Below are positions 21,687 to 33,077 of a stretch of DNA of 64,000 bases, in pieces (the stretch's first letter is position 1; each line of letters begins with the position of its first letter). The notes under the pieces were generated by a model. It was not told where the DNA came from and did no database searches. It was given only the letters and a program-made list of their open reading frames with translations. This DNA comes from Furcasterigmium furcatum (Eukaryota > Ascomycota > Sordariomycetes > Glomerellales > Plectosphaerellaceae), in assembly GCA_001599815.1 (NCBI GenBank), contig BCIA01000001.1:1-64000 (forward strand), given 5' to 3'. The translations under genes were made by a program, and so were the position numbers.

Positions 21687-23608
21687 TCAATAATGCAACT
21701 CGACAAGCAGGGGACCCTTGTAGTGCTTCCTCCCGTGAGCAAACCAGTTCACGATCCCGATGATAACGGCACCTGTAATGACAACGATCGAGTAGTCTGT
21801 GTTTGGTCAGCGGTCGAGGTCTTGGGTCTTCGAGAATGGGGCGTCTTACTCATCGTGCGCTCATCAAAAGGGTTGGTGAAGGGAAACTGGAACGCCACAG
21901 TCGTGAGTGCTGTCCATGCAACCGTGATGATGGCAGTCCAGCCGACAATCCGAGGAAGCTTGAATGTCCTGTTGTCGGGCAGCGCGGTGCTGGATCGGCC
22001 ATGCCACAGGAGGAAGACCGTAGGGATGGCCATTGTGAGTTGCTGAAGGATTCCCGTCGTGCCAATGATGGCGTTGAAGGCTGAAGAAACGTTTTAGCAC
22101 CGTCCCGAGGGATGCTCGTGGAGATGGAAGCTTACCAAGAGGGGAAACCAGGTAGAGAAAACCAATGAGTGAGACCAGGCACCCGGTCACAGTCGCTGAC
22201 AGGATTGACAAGTCGAATCTCTCACTGGTCTCGGCGAACTTGTCCGAGCGCACCAGAATGTTGTCCCGACCAAGACTGCGGCCCATGATCGTGGCGACTT
22301 GGAAGCATCCAATGGAGCTGACTGGGATGACGGAAAGGATCATGGCCAGGAAAACGTACGCAACAGCCTTGGAAGAAGGGACGGCCTGTCGGAAGATCTC
22401 GTAAAGAGGGAACCCGGACGGAGTGCCAATAACGGAATACAGGTCCGTGATGCAGTAGAGACTGCTCAGGGCGAGCAACAGAGTACAGACGAAAGAAATG
22501 ATCAAGGACGCGAAGACAGTGCGCGGGATGACTCTCGGGGCGTCCCTGACTTGCTCAACCAGGTGCACGGCACCGTCAATGGCACAGAACCCTTGAGCCG
22601 GCGCGGCCAGTCCGATGAGGAATTGCATGCCCACAGGCCAGCCTGACTCTATGGTTGTCGTCCAAACGAACTCGGAGCTGGCTTTGGTCGGCGATGCGGC
22701 CAGAAGGGTAATGGAGATGGTAGGGACCGCCACTAATCCCATCAACACTAAAGCAAGGGGCTCACGTTAGTCCACGAAGCCGGGTCAATCCTCGAGTACT
22801 GAAGCCTCAAGGGCCTACTACTTACGTCCAAACTGGTAAATCGGAGCGAGTCTTCTGGGTAGCAGGAAGTTCACCGCGACGGCGAGCACGGTCTCGGCCT
22901 GGAAAGCAACAAAAAGGTGCCAGTTCTCGACATGGAGGCCTGGGTTCACAGCGTATGCAAAGGCCACGCTGATGAGAGCGAGGGCACTATTGCAGCTTGC
23001 ACAAATGGTGACCCAGGAAAGCCAGCTCAGAACACCGGTCATGAAACTCTTGAGACTTGGTTAGCTACTCCGTCTGGGTCGAGAGGGATAGGCGAGCACA
23101 TCGGCAGTGCAACACTCACCATGCCTCGATTGATAGACTTCGGGGCCAGGATAGAAGTCCAATGGTACTGGCCGCCGGTGGTCGGGTAGGCAGAGATCAG
23201 CTCCGCGATGGTGAGGCCGACGCCGAGGTACGCGAAGCCGGTAACAAAGATGCCCCAAATGGTCACCATGGGGCCGTACTGGAGGGAAATGATGAGCGTG
23301 CATGCGAACACCAGCCAGCTGTTGCTGAAGGAGAATCCGGCGGACAGGATGCCAATCCAGCCGAGCGTCCGCTTTTGGGAGATGTCCACGAGACCACTGC
23401 TGGAGCCATGGTTGACGGATTCGCTGCCTGCTGCTTCCTTGGCTGCACGCGGGAGGATGAGGTGTCAGACCTTGGTTCGTGAAAACAGTTTGAATTGGGG
23501 ATAATAAATGGAACTAAATTCACCTTTCCCAATCGCCTCCTTGGCATCTTGAAGGGCGGCCGCCTTCTCGCCGTCATGGGCTTGGTTGCTGGAGGAGGAT
23601 GCGGACAT
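21687..23608 (-). CDS. Amino-acid/GABA permease of the APC family
   Basis: Six exons, 23608-23524, 23442-23120, 23048-22826, 22747-22136, 22080-21850 and 21796-21687, have introns of 53-81 bp in matching phases and give 527 aa. It has about 12 hydrophobic segments. The first membrane helix region (TLGWIGILSAGFSF) and the GGQYHW segment are typical of fungal choline/GABA permeases of the Uga4/Bat1 group, as is the loop with QGFCAIDGAVHL followed by APRVIPRTV. The extreme C-terminus (NWFAHGRKHYKGP) is also characteristic. It probably carries amino acids, GABA or polyamine-like substrates across the plasma or vacuolar membrane; substrate choice cannot be read from sequence. It is on the same strand as the NmrA-like and NTF2-like genes. 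Confidence 0.9.
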
Positions 23609-25149
23609 GACTAGGGTGCATGCAGGTAGGTAAGTAGGTGGCTTCCAAGTCCTCGGGTCTTGGATGTAGTACTCCGCCAAGAGCAGGCGTGCCGCCTTTA
23701 GTAGTAGGACATGGCGCGAATGAGACAACATGCTACCCTCGACCACGTTCCTACCTTGAACGTCAGGCTCCTATGTGAGTCGACGGCCTAGTCATGGGCG
23801 CTGCGCAAAGATAGGCTTCGAGTCGGAGGGCCGGGAGCCTGGGCTCCTATCGAGCGGATAGGCTTCCCAGGATTCCAGACGCCACAGGCATTGCGGGCGC
23901 CGGTCTAGATTCGGCACCAACGGCATTTGCGGGGGTGCCGGACTGCCGGTCCAGCATGAGGGCCTGGCGCCCTCCCAGGGTCATATTGGTTTCCCTAAGA
24001 ACGACATAGGCAGAGCCCGCTCTTCACGTCAGGGCATAATGTCCCTGGCTGGGACTCTCCGGGCATGGACACACCTCTATTCGACTATCCTTACACTGCC
24101 TGCCTGCCTTCCGGCTCTGGAAGGTCACCCCGGGCCCTCCGGACTCCGTCGTTACGACCCCATGATACCGGCTCCCAATAGCCTGGATGGAAAAGATTGC
24201 CAGCCCTTTCTCGCAAGACGGTTATCTTGTTTGACTTGGTGGCTCTTCCAGGTTGTCCTCCTCTCGTATGCCCCGGCTCTAGGACGTCCAGCTCTGACCC
24301 AAACCCCAGCCCCCTTCACTGCCGCACGCATGTTCAGTTGGCTTCCCACCGGCCGGCCGCTGACTATGGTGGCCAATCATGCCCAAACGCAAGAGGCTGT
24401 CTGCTCACATTTTGAGACAGTACTGCATCCAGAACATTGGACCGGGCTCTCCTCAGCCTCGACGCTCCAGCTCGACAACCCCGGCCCAAGAAGCCAAAGC
24501 TGACATGTCTCCCAGTCAGCTGTGCGAACGCAGATTGAGCTCCATCGTAAGACGACGAACGTGGGACGATATCTGACCCATTCCCTACATCAAACCTTCG
24601 AAATAGATGCGGATGCATTCCGACTTCTCCCCATCGAGCCAGAGTGTAACTATACAATGTACAACCCTCTCGAGTCGGACGAGGCGACAGAAGAGAGTGC
24701 GACACGGACGATGATTTTGAGCACTCCGTGGTCTTTTAACTTGCCTTCCCTTGTTAGCATCAATGTCTGCATCACATCTAACAAGGAATCATCAGAGCTA
24801 TTGAACTCTCTGTTGTGAGCTTTCCCTTGGAACATCTACATTCATCTGCTACGGGCGTAAGTCGCAACAGCTGCGCTTGCAGAATGAGTTCGGCAGCGAC
24901 GACGTAGACTAAGTAGGGTTAACTAGCTAGGAGACATGTTTAAAGCCCGAGGATCTAAAGTGGCATATGGGCATAACGCCGAGACAATTCTATTGTTTAG
25001 TATCCTCCGATGGCAGTCATCCTAGTAATATCTTCCTTATGTAGGTAGTATTGTACAGCCGCATATCGGGTAGCCCACCGCCCATAAAGCAGTCGAATGG
25101 GGCTAGTCAACCCTTTCCTAGATAGATACCACGGACGATCCTGCCCATT
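23609..25149. other. Intergenic 1.5 kb, no supported gene
   Basis: Upstream of the permease. Several frames of 60-150 codons overlap on both strands with no consistent coding signal. No telomere-like, transposon-like or RNA features were recognised. Confidence 0.5.
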
Positions 25150-25662
25150 TCACCCGATGATTATGCCTGCGACGATGATCGACACGAGCGCTAGACCGAG
25201 CATCGAGGGCGACCCGAGGCTGGCTCCCATCGCGGGCGCGGGGGTGGGCTCGTTAACGGTCTCGTTGCCGGGCCTGCTGCCGCCTGCCTTGTCAGGGTTG
25301 TGAGGGCCAACCGTCCAGTGCCCAACAGTCGCGTTGGTCTTCTCCTGGACGCAATTCTGCCAGGGCCTCGCGTCTTTCTCAAAGTCGTTCATGTTTGCGG
25401 GATCCCACTCGCACCACAGGGCGCAGTGCGTCTCAAAGTCGGCATCTGGCAGGACATAGGCCGATTCAATCTCGCCGGCGTAGACCTGGTTGACGCAGCA
25501 TTGGATCATAGCTTGCATGGTCTGCTCGGTTGGGGTGGCGCCATTGCGCTCTTGGACCGTGCCAGCGTAGATTTCGTCTATCGCCTGAGGGCCTCTGAAT
25601 CCGGTAGTGTTTCGGATGATGCCATCTGGGAGGACTGAGGGGCAGCTGGTGTCGAAAGACAT
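25150..25662 (-). CDS. Small protein with hydrophobic C-terminus (possible GPI anchor)
   Basis: A single exon of 170 aa starts at the ATG at 25662 (MSFDTSCPSVLPDG). The frame extends to an upstream ATG at 25767 whose first 35 residues contain a weakly hydrophobic stretch (LLHLCAAISA) that could serve for secretion, so the start is uncertain. The body has several cysteines (CC at the QAMIQCC segment, CALWC), two NxT sequons and a linker rich in Pro, Gly and Asn. The last 20 residues are strongly hydrophobic (LGLALVSIIVAGIIIG), as in GPI-anchored or tail-anchored proteins. I do not recognise the family by name. Confidence 0.6.
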   Translation of the reverse strand: MSFDTSCPSVLPDGIIRNTTGFRGPQAIDEIYAGTVQERNGATPTEQTMQAMIQCCVNQVYAGEIESAYVLPDADFETHCALWCEWDPANMNDFEKDARPWQNCVQEKTNATVGHWTVGPHNPDKAGGSRPGNETVNEPTPAPAMGASLGSPSMLGLALVSIIVAGIIIG

Positions 25663-26139
25663 GTTGGCTGATATCGCAGCGCAAAGGTGAAGAAGTCTTG
25701 TAAGGGATGTATGAGTTATTGGTGTAGAGTAGATTGGATGGTCTTTGAGATGCTCTGAGTCCAGCAAACATGTCTTGTTCCTGGTACTTTATAGGAAAGA
25801 TCTCAGGTCGAATATTCGACGCCAAGGCTTGTGCCGCAACTGAATCTGGCGATACGGCAACTCATACCAGGGGCGCAGCATATAGGCAGCAGAGTTCTAT
25901 GCAAGACGATTGGCCACGATGACCACGATTGCCAAGCCAAGAATCTCCCCCGCGGGCTTAAATTGTTGTGAAAAGGGGGAGCCAATTTGAGGCCAGCAAG
26001 CTAGACCGCAATCTATCAAAAAATACGGTTACGAACTGCTAAGAGAATGCGGAAACAGACCGAATTGTTCCATGAACCATCACGAAGCCACGGGAACACT
26101 GCCTCACTGCTGCAGAAAACGCGTCTGGCGGGGCGGGTG
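25663..26139. other. Intergenic, nothing recognised
   Basis: This is the promoter side of the small C-terminally hydrophobic protein (-) and of the ACT-domain gene (+). No additional feature was seen. Confidence 0.45.
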
Positions 26140-26560
26140 TTAATGTTGGGCGCGGCGCGTGTGATGGTTTCTTGGCTCAGCTCCTCGCCACACTCACCAC
26201 AGTCCTCCACGACGAGACCTGGGTCTTTGTGACCCTACCGCGATAGTGACTCTCCCTCCTTTTTCAGAACTCCAGTTGTTTTTCCGCGAGGCAGAAGGCA
26301 CCACCCTTGTCACCACCCGCGATCTCGCCGCCAGCCACGGTTATCAGTACGAGTACGAGTGCAAGATGATCGCGCTCAACGCCCACTTCAGCCTCGAGGC
26401 CGTGGGGTTCATGGCCGCAGTCGCGACGCGCCTAGCGTCCCACGGCATGTCCGTCAATCCTGTCAGCGGGTTTTACCACGATCACTTGTTTGTGCCGGTT
26501 GTCAGGGAGGGAGACGCTCTCGGGATTTTAGAGGAGTTGGCGAGGGAGAGCTCATCGTGA
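26140..26560 (+). pseudogene. ACT-domain protein, apparently frameshifted near its N-terminus
   Basis: From about 26246 the frame encodes a conserved fungal ACT-type small-molecule-binding protein: ELQLFFREAEGTTLV, then KMIALNAHFSLEAVGFMAAV, then NPVSGFYHDHLFVPV. Its natural N-terminus lies upstream in another frame (26169-26235: LAQLLATLTTVL, then HDETWVFVTLP), which hits TAG-TGA at 26236-26241. No GT-AG pair of reasonable length restores the phase: candidate introns are 45 bp or shorter and in the wrong phase. No ATG opens the downstream frame at a suitable place. Either one indel has killed the gene or the assembly has an error. The family role is unknown; relatives are about 130-150 aa. 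Confidence 0.6.
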
Positions 26561-26877
26561 TCATGGGCAAGTGGCCACATCCGAGGTGCCGCGTCGTCAT
26601 GTTGTAGTTCGTCTGCTGGGCATCATTAACCTCAATACGATGGACGACAAATTTGTTGATGACGATGTCTTGTGTGCGTTGAAGATCCTCTCGTACTTGG
26701 CAGCCAACTGGATTTTCTAAGCTCGCCGTATTTCTAAGCATCCAATGGTCATGTCACCGTGCAAATGGAGACGATGGAGACGATGGCACGGGGTCGCAGC
26801 CAGAACTTCGTCTCACTCTCTCTCCCCGTCAACTCCCCGAGATACACTCATCGCAAACCATCTCATCATCGGCCAAC
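26561..26877. other. Intergenic, nothing recognised
   Basis: A short interval upstream of the MFS pseudogene. It is expected to hold that gene's former promoter, and no specific element was seen. Confidence 0.45.
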
Positions 26878-28482
26878 ATGGTGAACCCAATCCCCCCGAA
26901 ATACGTCCTCGCGTCCCTCGTCGCATCGCTCAGCGGCCTCGCCAATGGCCTCGACACAGGATGCATCGGCGGCATCATCCACATGCCCCAGTTCACCGCG
27001 ACCGTCGGCAAGCTCTCGGCCACAATGTTGGGTTCCACAGTCTCCCTCATCATGCTCGCTGGTGTCCTCCCCTCCATCTTCGCAGGGCACGTCGCCGACC
27101 GCTTCGGCCGCATCAGGACCACCATGTTCGGCAGCGGGCTGTATACCGCCGCCATGGTCCTCGAAGGCTCCGCCACCGGGCTCCCTCAGTTCCTTGCCGG
27201 GCGCGTTCCCGCGGGCATAGGCCAGGCGTTCTCTCTCGGCAACGCGAGCGTCTACATTTGCGAGATCGCCTCTGCCAGGTCCCGAGGTACGCTTTCGAGC
27301 ATGCCCCAGCTCTTGGCTTGCGCTGGGGTGTGCTGGGGGTACTTCCTGTGCTACTCATCGGCAGTCTCGAGGGCAGCATTGCCTGGAGGCTGGGCTTTAT
27401 TGCGCAGACGATCAATTCGGCCTCGCTCTTCTTCTTGTGCTTTCTCTTGCCGGAATCACCCCGCTGGCTCCTCCTTATGGATCGGCAGGCCTACGCCATC
27501 CGGTCGCTGGAGAGGCTTCAGTTCAGCATGGTCGAGGCCGAGCAGGACTTCCTATCGGCGACTGATACACGGCCGACCTTAACACTATAGCAGAGCTATG
27601 TGCTTATCTTCAGGAGAAACTACCGTGCCCGCACGTTTCTGGGCCTCTTCATGCTCGGCATGGTACAGCTTTCCGGTATCGACGGCGTCATCTATGTGAG
27701 CAGGACGAGCTCCCATCTCTGTGAAGACCTTGCTAACCTGGGCCCAGTACGCACCCATCCTCTTCGGGCAGGCCGGCCTCGACTCGAACACAGCAGGCTT
27801 CCTTGCCTCCGGCATCTCCTCAGTATTCATCCTCGTCGTCACGATCCCCGCCCTCCTAATGGCCGACAAATGGGGCCGCAGGACGTCTGCCATCAGCGGA
27901 GGCATCGGCCTCGCGGGGTGCATGCTGCTCATCAGGTTCCTCTGCGCCGCCGACGCCGTACGCCCTAACGGAGCCGCGCGCTGGGTCGTCATCGTCGCCG
28001 TCTTCGCCTTTGGCATGATCTTCTGCGCTACGTGGGGTATCGTCGGCAAGATATACGCCAGCGAGATACAGCCGTCACACACGCGTGGTGCTGCGAATTG
28101 TCTCGCCATGGGGCTGAGTTACTTCGCCAATTGGCTTGTGGCGATGCTGACGCCTATCTTGCTCGAGTCTTCTGCTCACGCGGCGTATTTCCTCTTCGGG
28201 GGAATGGCTCTGGCAAAGAGCTTGGTACTGGCGGCATATATGCCCGAGACACGCGGGCGGTCGCTTGAAAATATCCAGGAGGCGTTCCAGCGGCCGTCAT
28301 TGGGGGCCTGGGTGTCATCTGTTCGGGCTGTTGCTGCGGGTTGCGGGGCGGCAAGGGTGAGGCGGTTGGAGGGTGAGGTCCGACGAGCAGAGGGCACTGA
28401 GCTGGAGAGGATCGACTCGCAGGGCGTTCGTCCTGGCGGAGCAGCGCTCACGGCCACGGGTGCTCAGACGGATATCTCGTGA
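26878..28482 (+). pseudogene. MFS sugar transporter, broken by frameshift (and probably a nonsense codon)
   Basis: The coding starts well at 26878 (MVNPIPPKYVLASLVASL, then GLDTGCIGG, then ADRFGRIR), as in MFS sugar porters. At about 27360, just after SSMPQLLACAGVCWGYFLCY, the frame must slip by one base to continue as GSIAWRLGFIAQT and PESPRWLL. A TAG at 27588 then interrupts the frame where relatives have an ordinary codon, although a 63-bp intron ending at 27591 (weak GTCGAG donor) could remove it. A normal 52-bp intron lies at 27696-27747, after which coding is intact through the last helices and the PETRGRSLENIQEAF signature to 28482. Without the frameshift the protein would be about 500 aa. 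Confidence 0.8.
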
Positions 28483-28659
28483 TGCGTTTGACTCTTGGTT
28501 ACTACAGATCAGCTCGATCATATCTCAGACTCTTAGACCTCAGGACAGGTATATGCATTATGACAAAGGTAAGTACATGAGAATATGTGCAATGAAGTTG
28601 GGGATGCCGAATTACACTTCAATTATATCATCACCAGACAAAAAGAAGAATATGCCTCG

Positions 28660-31600
28660 TCAGAGGCAGTCCCAGCATTTAGCATCATCAAAGAAGTACA
28701 TGCTGTACTGTCTTCCCGCAATCGGCGAATCCCCAAGGACATCCCACACCCCGGCGCTGTAGATCCTGCAGCGGCTGTTATCGCGATCGAAGACAAAGGA
28801 GCGACAGTCGACCTGGCCAGCCTCATTCAGCGCGCGACACTCCTCAGCACATGCCTTGGAGCTCGTGATATCCTCGATGAGTTCCGGAGCGCCACCGGGG
28901 GGCTGGAAGCCGCGGAGGTTGCATGCCAAGTCGTCGGCCGAAGGGTTGGAGACGCGAGCGCACTCGGGGGCGGCCTGAGAGGGTTGAGGGGCGGGGGGCT
29001 CGGAGCTGGGAGACCAGGCAGTCTCGGTCTCGATGGTAGTAGGCTCGGGCTGCTGCGTCGATGAGGGGTACCCGGTGATCTCGGGAGGGATGGAGATTGT
29101 CGAGGTGGAGGGGAGCTGGGGCTGCGGGGGGCGGCACCAGATGCAGTTGAAGTCGAACCACGCCAGGTGGGCGGACTCGTCGTCGGGACGAGCATTCCTG
29201 ACGTACCAGGTCGCGGTGAAGTCGTACATCAGACACTTCAGGTTGTCTGGGTCGCTGCTGTCCAGGGCCCAGGACTGGCATCCGGCGACGTTCATGCACG
29301 TCGACAGACACATGCCATACTGTGGGAGCAGATCGTCCGTTCCGGTTTGCGCGCCAGAGGGCGCGGGCGGAAGGCCGGTTGCGATGCCGAGAAGTCCGGA
29401 GGTGGCAGTCGGGGTGGGCCAGTTGGGACGGTTGCAGATGTACTGGCCAGGCATGTAGGGGGCAATCTGGCACTCGTACGCGCTGCCATACCACGGGGCA
29501 TTGTAGTACTGGATCTCGGCCGTCGGAGAGGTCGAAGGCTCGGTCGGGGTCGGCACAACGGAGCTGGCGGGGAGGCCCTCATCCTCGGGGATCGTGCAAT
29601 TATAGCATGTAGCTTGGTTGAAGGCCCAGTTGTCGAAAACCGGCTCATACACGTCGCCGGTCTCGTCGAGGTGCTTCGTGCCATCAATGTTGTAAATCAG
29701 GCAGTCCCAAGAAGAAGGGTTTGTACGGTCGAGAGCCCAGAAAGTGCAACCCGGCGTCTTCTGGCAAGACCTTTGACACATCTCGAACTGCATCTCATAG
29801 TTCTGATTGCCCCGCGGGTTCGTTGGCAACCCTGTGGCGACGGCGATCAGACCGAAGGTTGGCTTCGGCCAGCCAGAGATGTTGCACGCATCGTAGTCAT
29901 TAGTATCAGAGCAAACACCCGGCGTGTAGGGATCAACGGCCGTCGTCGGCGTGGCTGCGGTTGACTCGGGGACCGGAGGAGAAGTGATCTGAGAGTTCGA
30001 GTCATCGGTGCTTGATGGAGAGGAAAAGACGCTGGTCGACTCAGAGGGCTCGGAGCTGACGGACACGGGACTGCAGTCGAAGCAGAGGCTGTCCATATAG
30101 ACGACAGAGTTGACACCTTCATACGGCGAGGCGTACTGCCTAACCTTTCCGGAGTAGAGGTAGCAGATCCAGTCCTCCATGGTCGCGGGCCAGTCGCCCC
30201 GGTCGAGAGCCCAGCTGCCACAGGCGTCGTCCTCGGCACAAGCTCGAGCGCAGATCTCGTAACTCTCCTGGTAGTACATCCAGGCTCTCTCCTCAGTCAT
30301 AGCAGGCACACCCGTTGCGACGGCGACAAGGTCCGTGGTCTTGAGGGCGGCACCCGAGAGAGTGCATCCGGCGCTCCACCAGCCGTCCTTGTCCGGAATC
30401 GAGCAGGAAACGCGCTGATCGAGGCGCACCGCCCGAGTGGGAACCGAGGGAGGAGCGGTGACGCTGCTGGGCCAGTTGATCGTCGAAGTGAGTGTCTCAG
30501 AACGGTCGCTGGACGGGTTATAAGTCTCCTCAGCACTGGGCTGCGCATTCGACGACGTGGGCAGACTGGAAGGAGGGGGATTGGTGCACTCGTAGCATGA
30601 GTTGTCGAACCACTTGACAGCCCAAAGCTCGGGGTCATACTCGGCGGCAGTGTACTCGGACAGGCTGCCGCTGTAGAAATAGCAGTTCCACGGGTACCAT
30701 CTTCCGTCGAAGACGAAGGAGGAGCAGCCCTCGAGCTCACTGCAGAGACGAGCACACTTCTGGTGCTGGATCTCACGTGCCTCGTTGATATCATCCTGAA
30801 CAAACCTGGTGGCCATCGCGAAAAGACCTGACGTGGCTGTTGGGGCACCGGACACGGCGCATGTTCCCGGACCCTGCTGGCAACTGTCTGGATCGTAGGG
30901 GCGGACGGTCGTGGTAAGCACCGAGGGACCCTCGGAAGAGGATGACGGGGTGTAGGTGCTCTCAGCGGGCGGGGGCGTCTCCGAGCTGACCGGGGGCATA
31001 GAAGACACGGGAGGGGGCGTCGGAGAGGGCGGCAGCGTGGAGGCGGGCTCCTCGGCTGGGCCGCACGAGAAGCAGGACGACTCGAACCAGACGACATGGT
31101 TGTACTCCCTCAGGGGCCCCGAGGCGACGTAGGGCCCAATGGGTCCCGAGTACAAGTAGCACTTGTACGGCTGGGGGTTGTCGAGGTAGTCAACGCCACG
31201 GTCCAGAGCAAAGCTAGCGCAGCCCCGGACATTACTGCAGGAGCGAGCGCATGCGTTGTAGGCAGACTGGTACTGGCCTCCCTCGGCGACAGCAATGGGA
31301 GTGACAATGGCCAAAATGCCTGAAGTTGCCACAGGGGCACCAGAGAGAGTACAGCTGTAGCTGTCGCCCCGGTCACAAGGGGTGTTGGGACGAGGGGGCC
31401 CAAGGTAGGAAGTGGCCTCCGGAGGCGGACCGGGCACGCTGATGGTCTGAATGGGTGGTGGTGCGGTGGTCTGAGGAGCAGTCACGGAAGACTCCTCGGG
31501 GTTGTAGCTCGAGGGCGTGTAGACAGGCGACTCCTGCTGGCTGGGCACTGGTGAGACGGGGGGCACCCAGGTCTGCTCAGACTGCACAGGAGGCTGCTGG

Positions 31601-33077
31601 GAGGAAGAGGGCACCTGAGGAGGCTGGGCGGTGCTGCTCTGAGGCGGCTGGATCGTGCTGGTCTGTTGGGGCGGTTCGATCAGGGTGCTAGTAGAGGGAA
31701 CGGGAGGCGGCGGCTGGATGACAACGTCGCCGATGGTGATCGTTGCCGCGCCAGCCGGACAGTGCTGCACAATGATCAGGGTCGACACCTGGCCCGGGGC
31801 GCCGCTGGGAACAGTGTTGACGGTTGTGTAGCTGCCGCCGGTGGTCCAGATGTTACTGGAGTGGATTTGGACGCCACCCAGGAAGATGTACAGCATACAG
31901 TCGGTGAGGGTGGTCTGGCGCTTGGCGAGAGTGGCCTCGTCGACCTTCATGTTGATGCTGACCACGATGGGATCACCGGGCTGGACCGAAGCAGGGGCCT
32001 GTGCGGGGAGGGAGACGCGGGCCTCGCCGTTGGTGGCAGAGAGCTCTCTGAGAAACTGTCAGCTCGCTACCTCACATTGGATATCCAGAGCAAGACTCAC
32101 ACGAGGGTCTTTCCACCTTCTTCGACGAGACGTGCGCCCTCGCCCAGGGTGGCCCGGGAAAGATCGAGGTGGCTGACAGTCTCGTCAACCGGCACCTCAG
32201 ACAGAGGGCTCAGCTTGTACAGGTTCATGCGCCTGCGGCCACCACAGATCTGGTTCAGATTGCCCTTGCACTGGATGTTGCAGGAGGACGTATCGTCAGC
32301 GAGACCCTGGCGGGGATTCGGCGTGTTGCCGGCCCAACATTCGCGGCCTGGTGGTAGATGGTGTTAGCATCGTTACGTGGAGGATAGAGGTTTCTACTTA
32401 CCATACTCAGTGCCGAAGAACTGCATATTCTTCGAAACAGCAAATGCAGCGCACTTCTCGACAGTCATGTCGTCCGAAGTCTGGCTAACAGACAAGGTGC
32501 GGCCCTCGTTACCACCATCTGTCCAGCATCCCTGGTGAAGCCAGTCGCCAACGCGAGCGGGAGCGGCGGGAGCAGCAGGCGGAACGTAGGACTCATCCTT
32601 ATATAGACTCAGGCGCTTAGAGCCACCGCAGAAGGTCGCAGGGTTTCCGGCACACTTGGAGGAACACTCTGAGTCGTTATCGGCCAGGGTGGCGGCGTCA
32701 GAAACGGTATTACCGCACCAGCACTCTCTCGAGTACTGGGTACCGAAGTAGGCCTTTGTCTTCGTCGTGGCGGCGCAGATGGCAGCGCACCGCTCGAGGG
32801 TCATGTCAGACTCCGACTTGACGATCTCCAGTGCACGACCGGAGGTGGGCTCTCGGTAACTAGGTAGGTAGGACACACATCGGTAAGCCAGAGTCAGCAC
32901 AGGGTGAAGAAATAGCACAACTCACCACCCTTGGTAGGTGTAACCGCTGACAGCAGGGCGAGAGCCAACAGCTCGGGGTTGGTTGTTGAAAGGAACTGCC
33001 ACGACAACTTGGGCCTGGAGCGCCAGAACAGCCGTGAAGGCGATCTTGAGGCCCGCTAGCCAGGAAGAGGACTCCAT
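28660..33077 (-). CDS. Large secreted WSC-domain protein with six PAN-like repeats
   Basis: Four exons, 33077-32926, 32859-32402, 32347-32101 and 32047-28660, have introns of 66, 54 and 53 bp in matching phases and give 1414 aa. A signal peptide covers about residues 1-28. Two WSC domains follow at about 46-138 and 155-246, each with the eight-Cys pattern including C-C-G-N/A-G-N and FCGG/ICGG; WSC domains bind beta-glucan. After a Pro/Gln/Ser/Thr-rich linker come six diverged cysteine-rich repeats of about 140-155 residues (510-1414). Each has C...C-x-[LIV]-x-G..., a helix with C-x3-C, then S-[FW]-[AV]-[LF]-D and C-x-[IL]-Y, the pattern of PAN/apple domains, separated by Ser/Pro linkers. No C-terminal membrane segment is seen, so it is probably a secreted or wall-associated carbohydrate- or protein-binding protein. 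Confidence 0.85.

Noticed and set aside
29167..29964. Plus-strand frame of 265 codons over the WSC protein
   Set aside because: Arg/Gly/Val-rich antisense shadow with no start context or motif.
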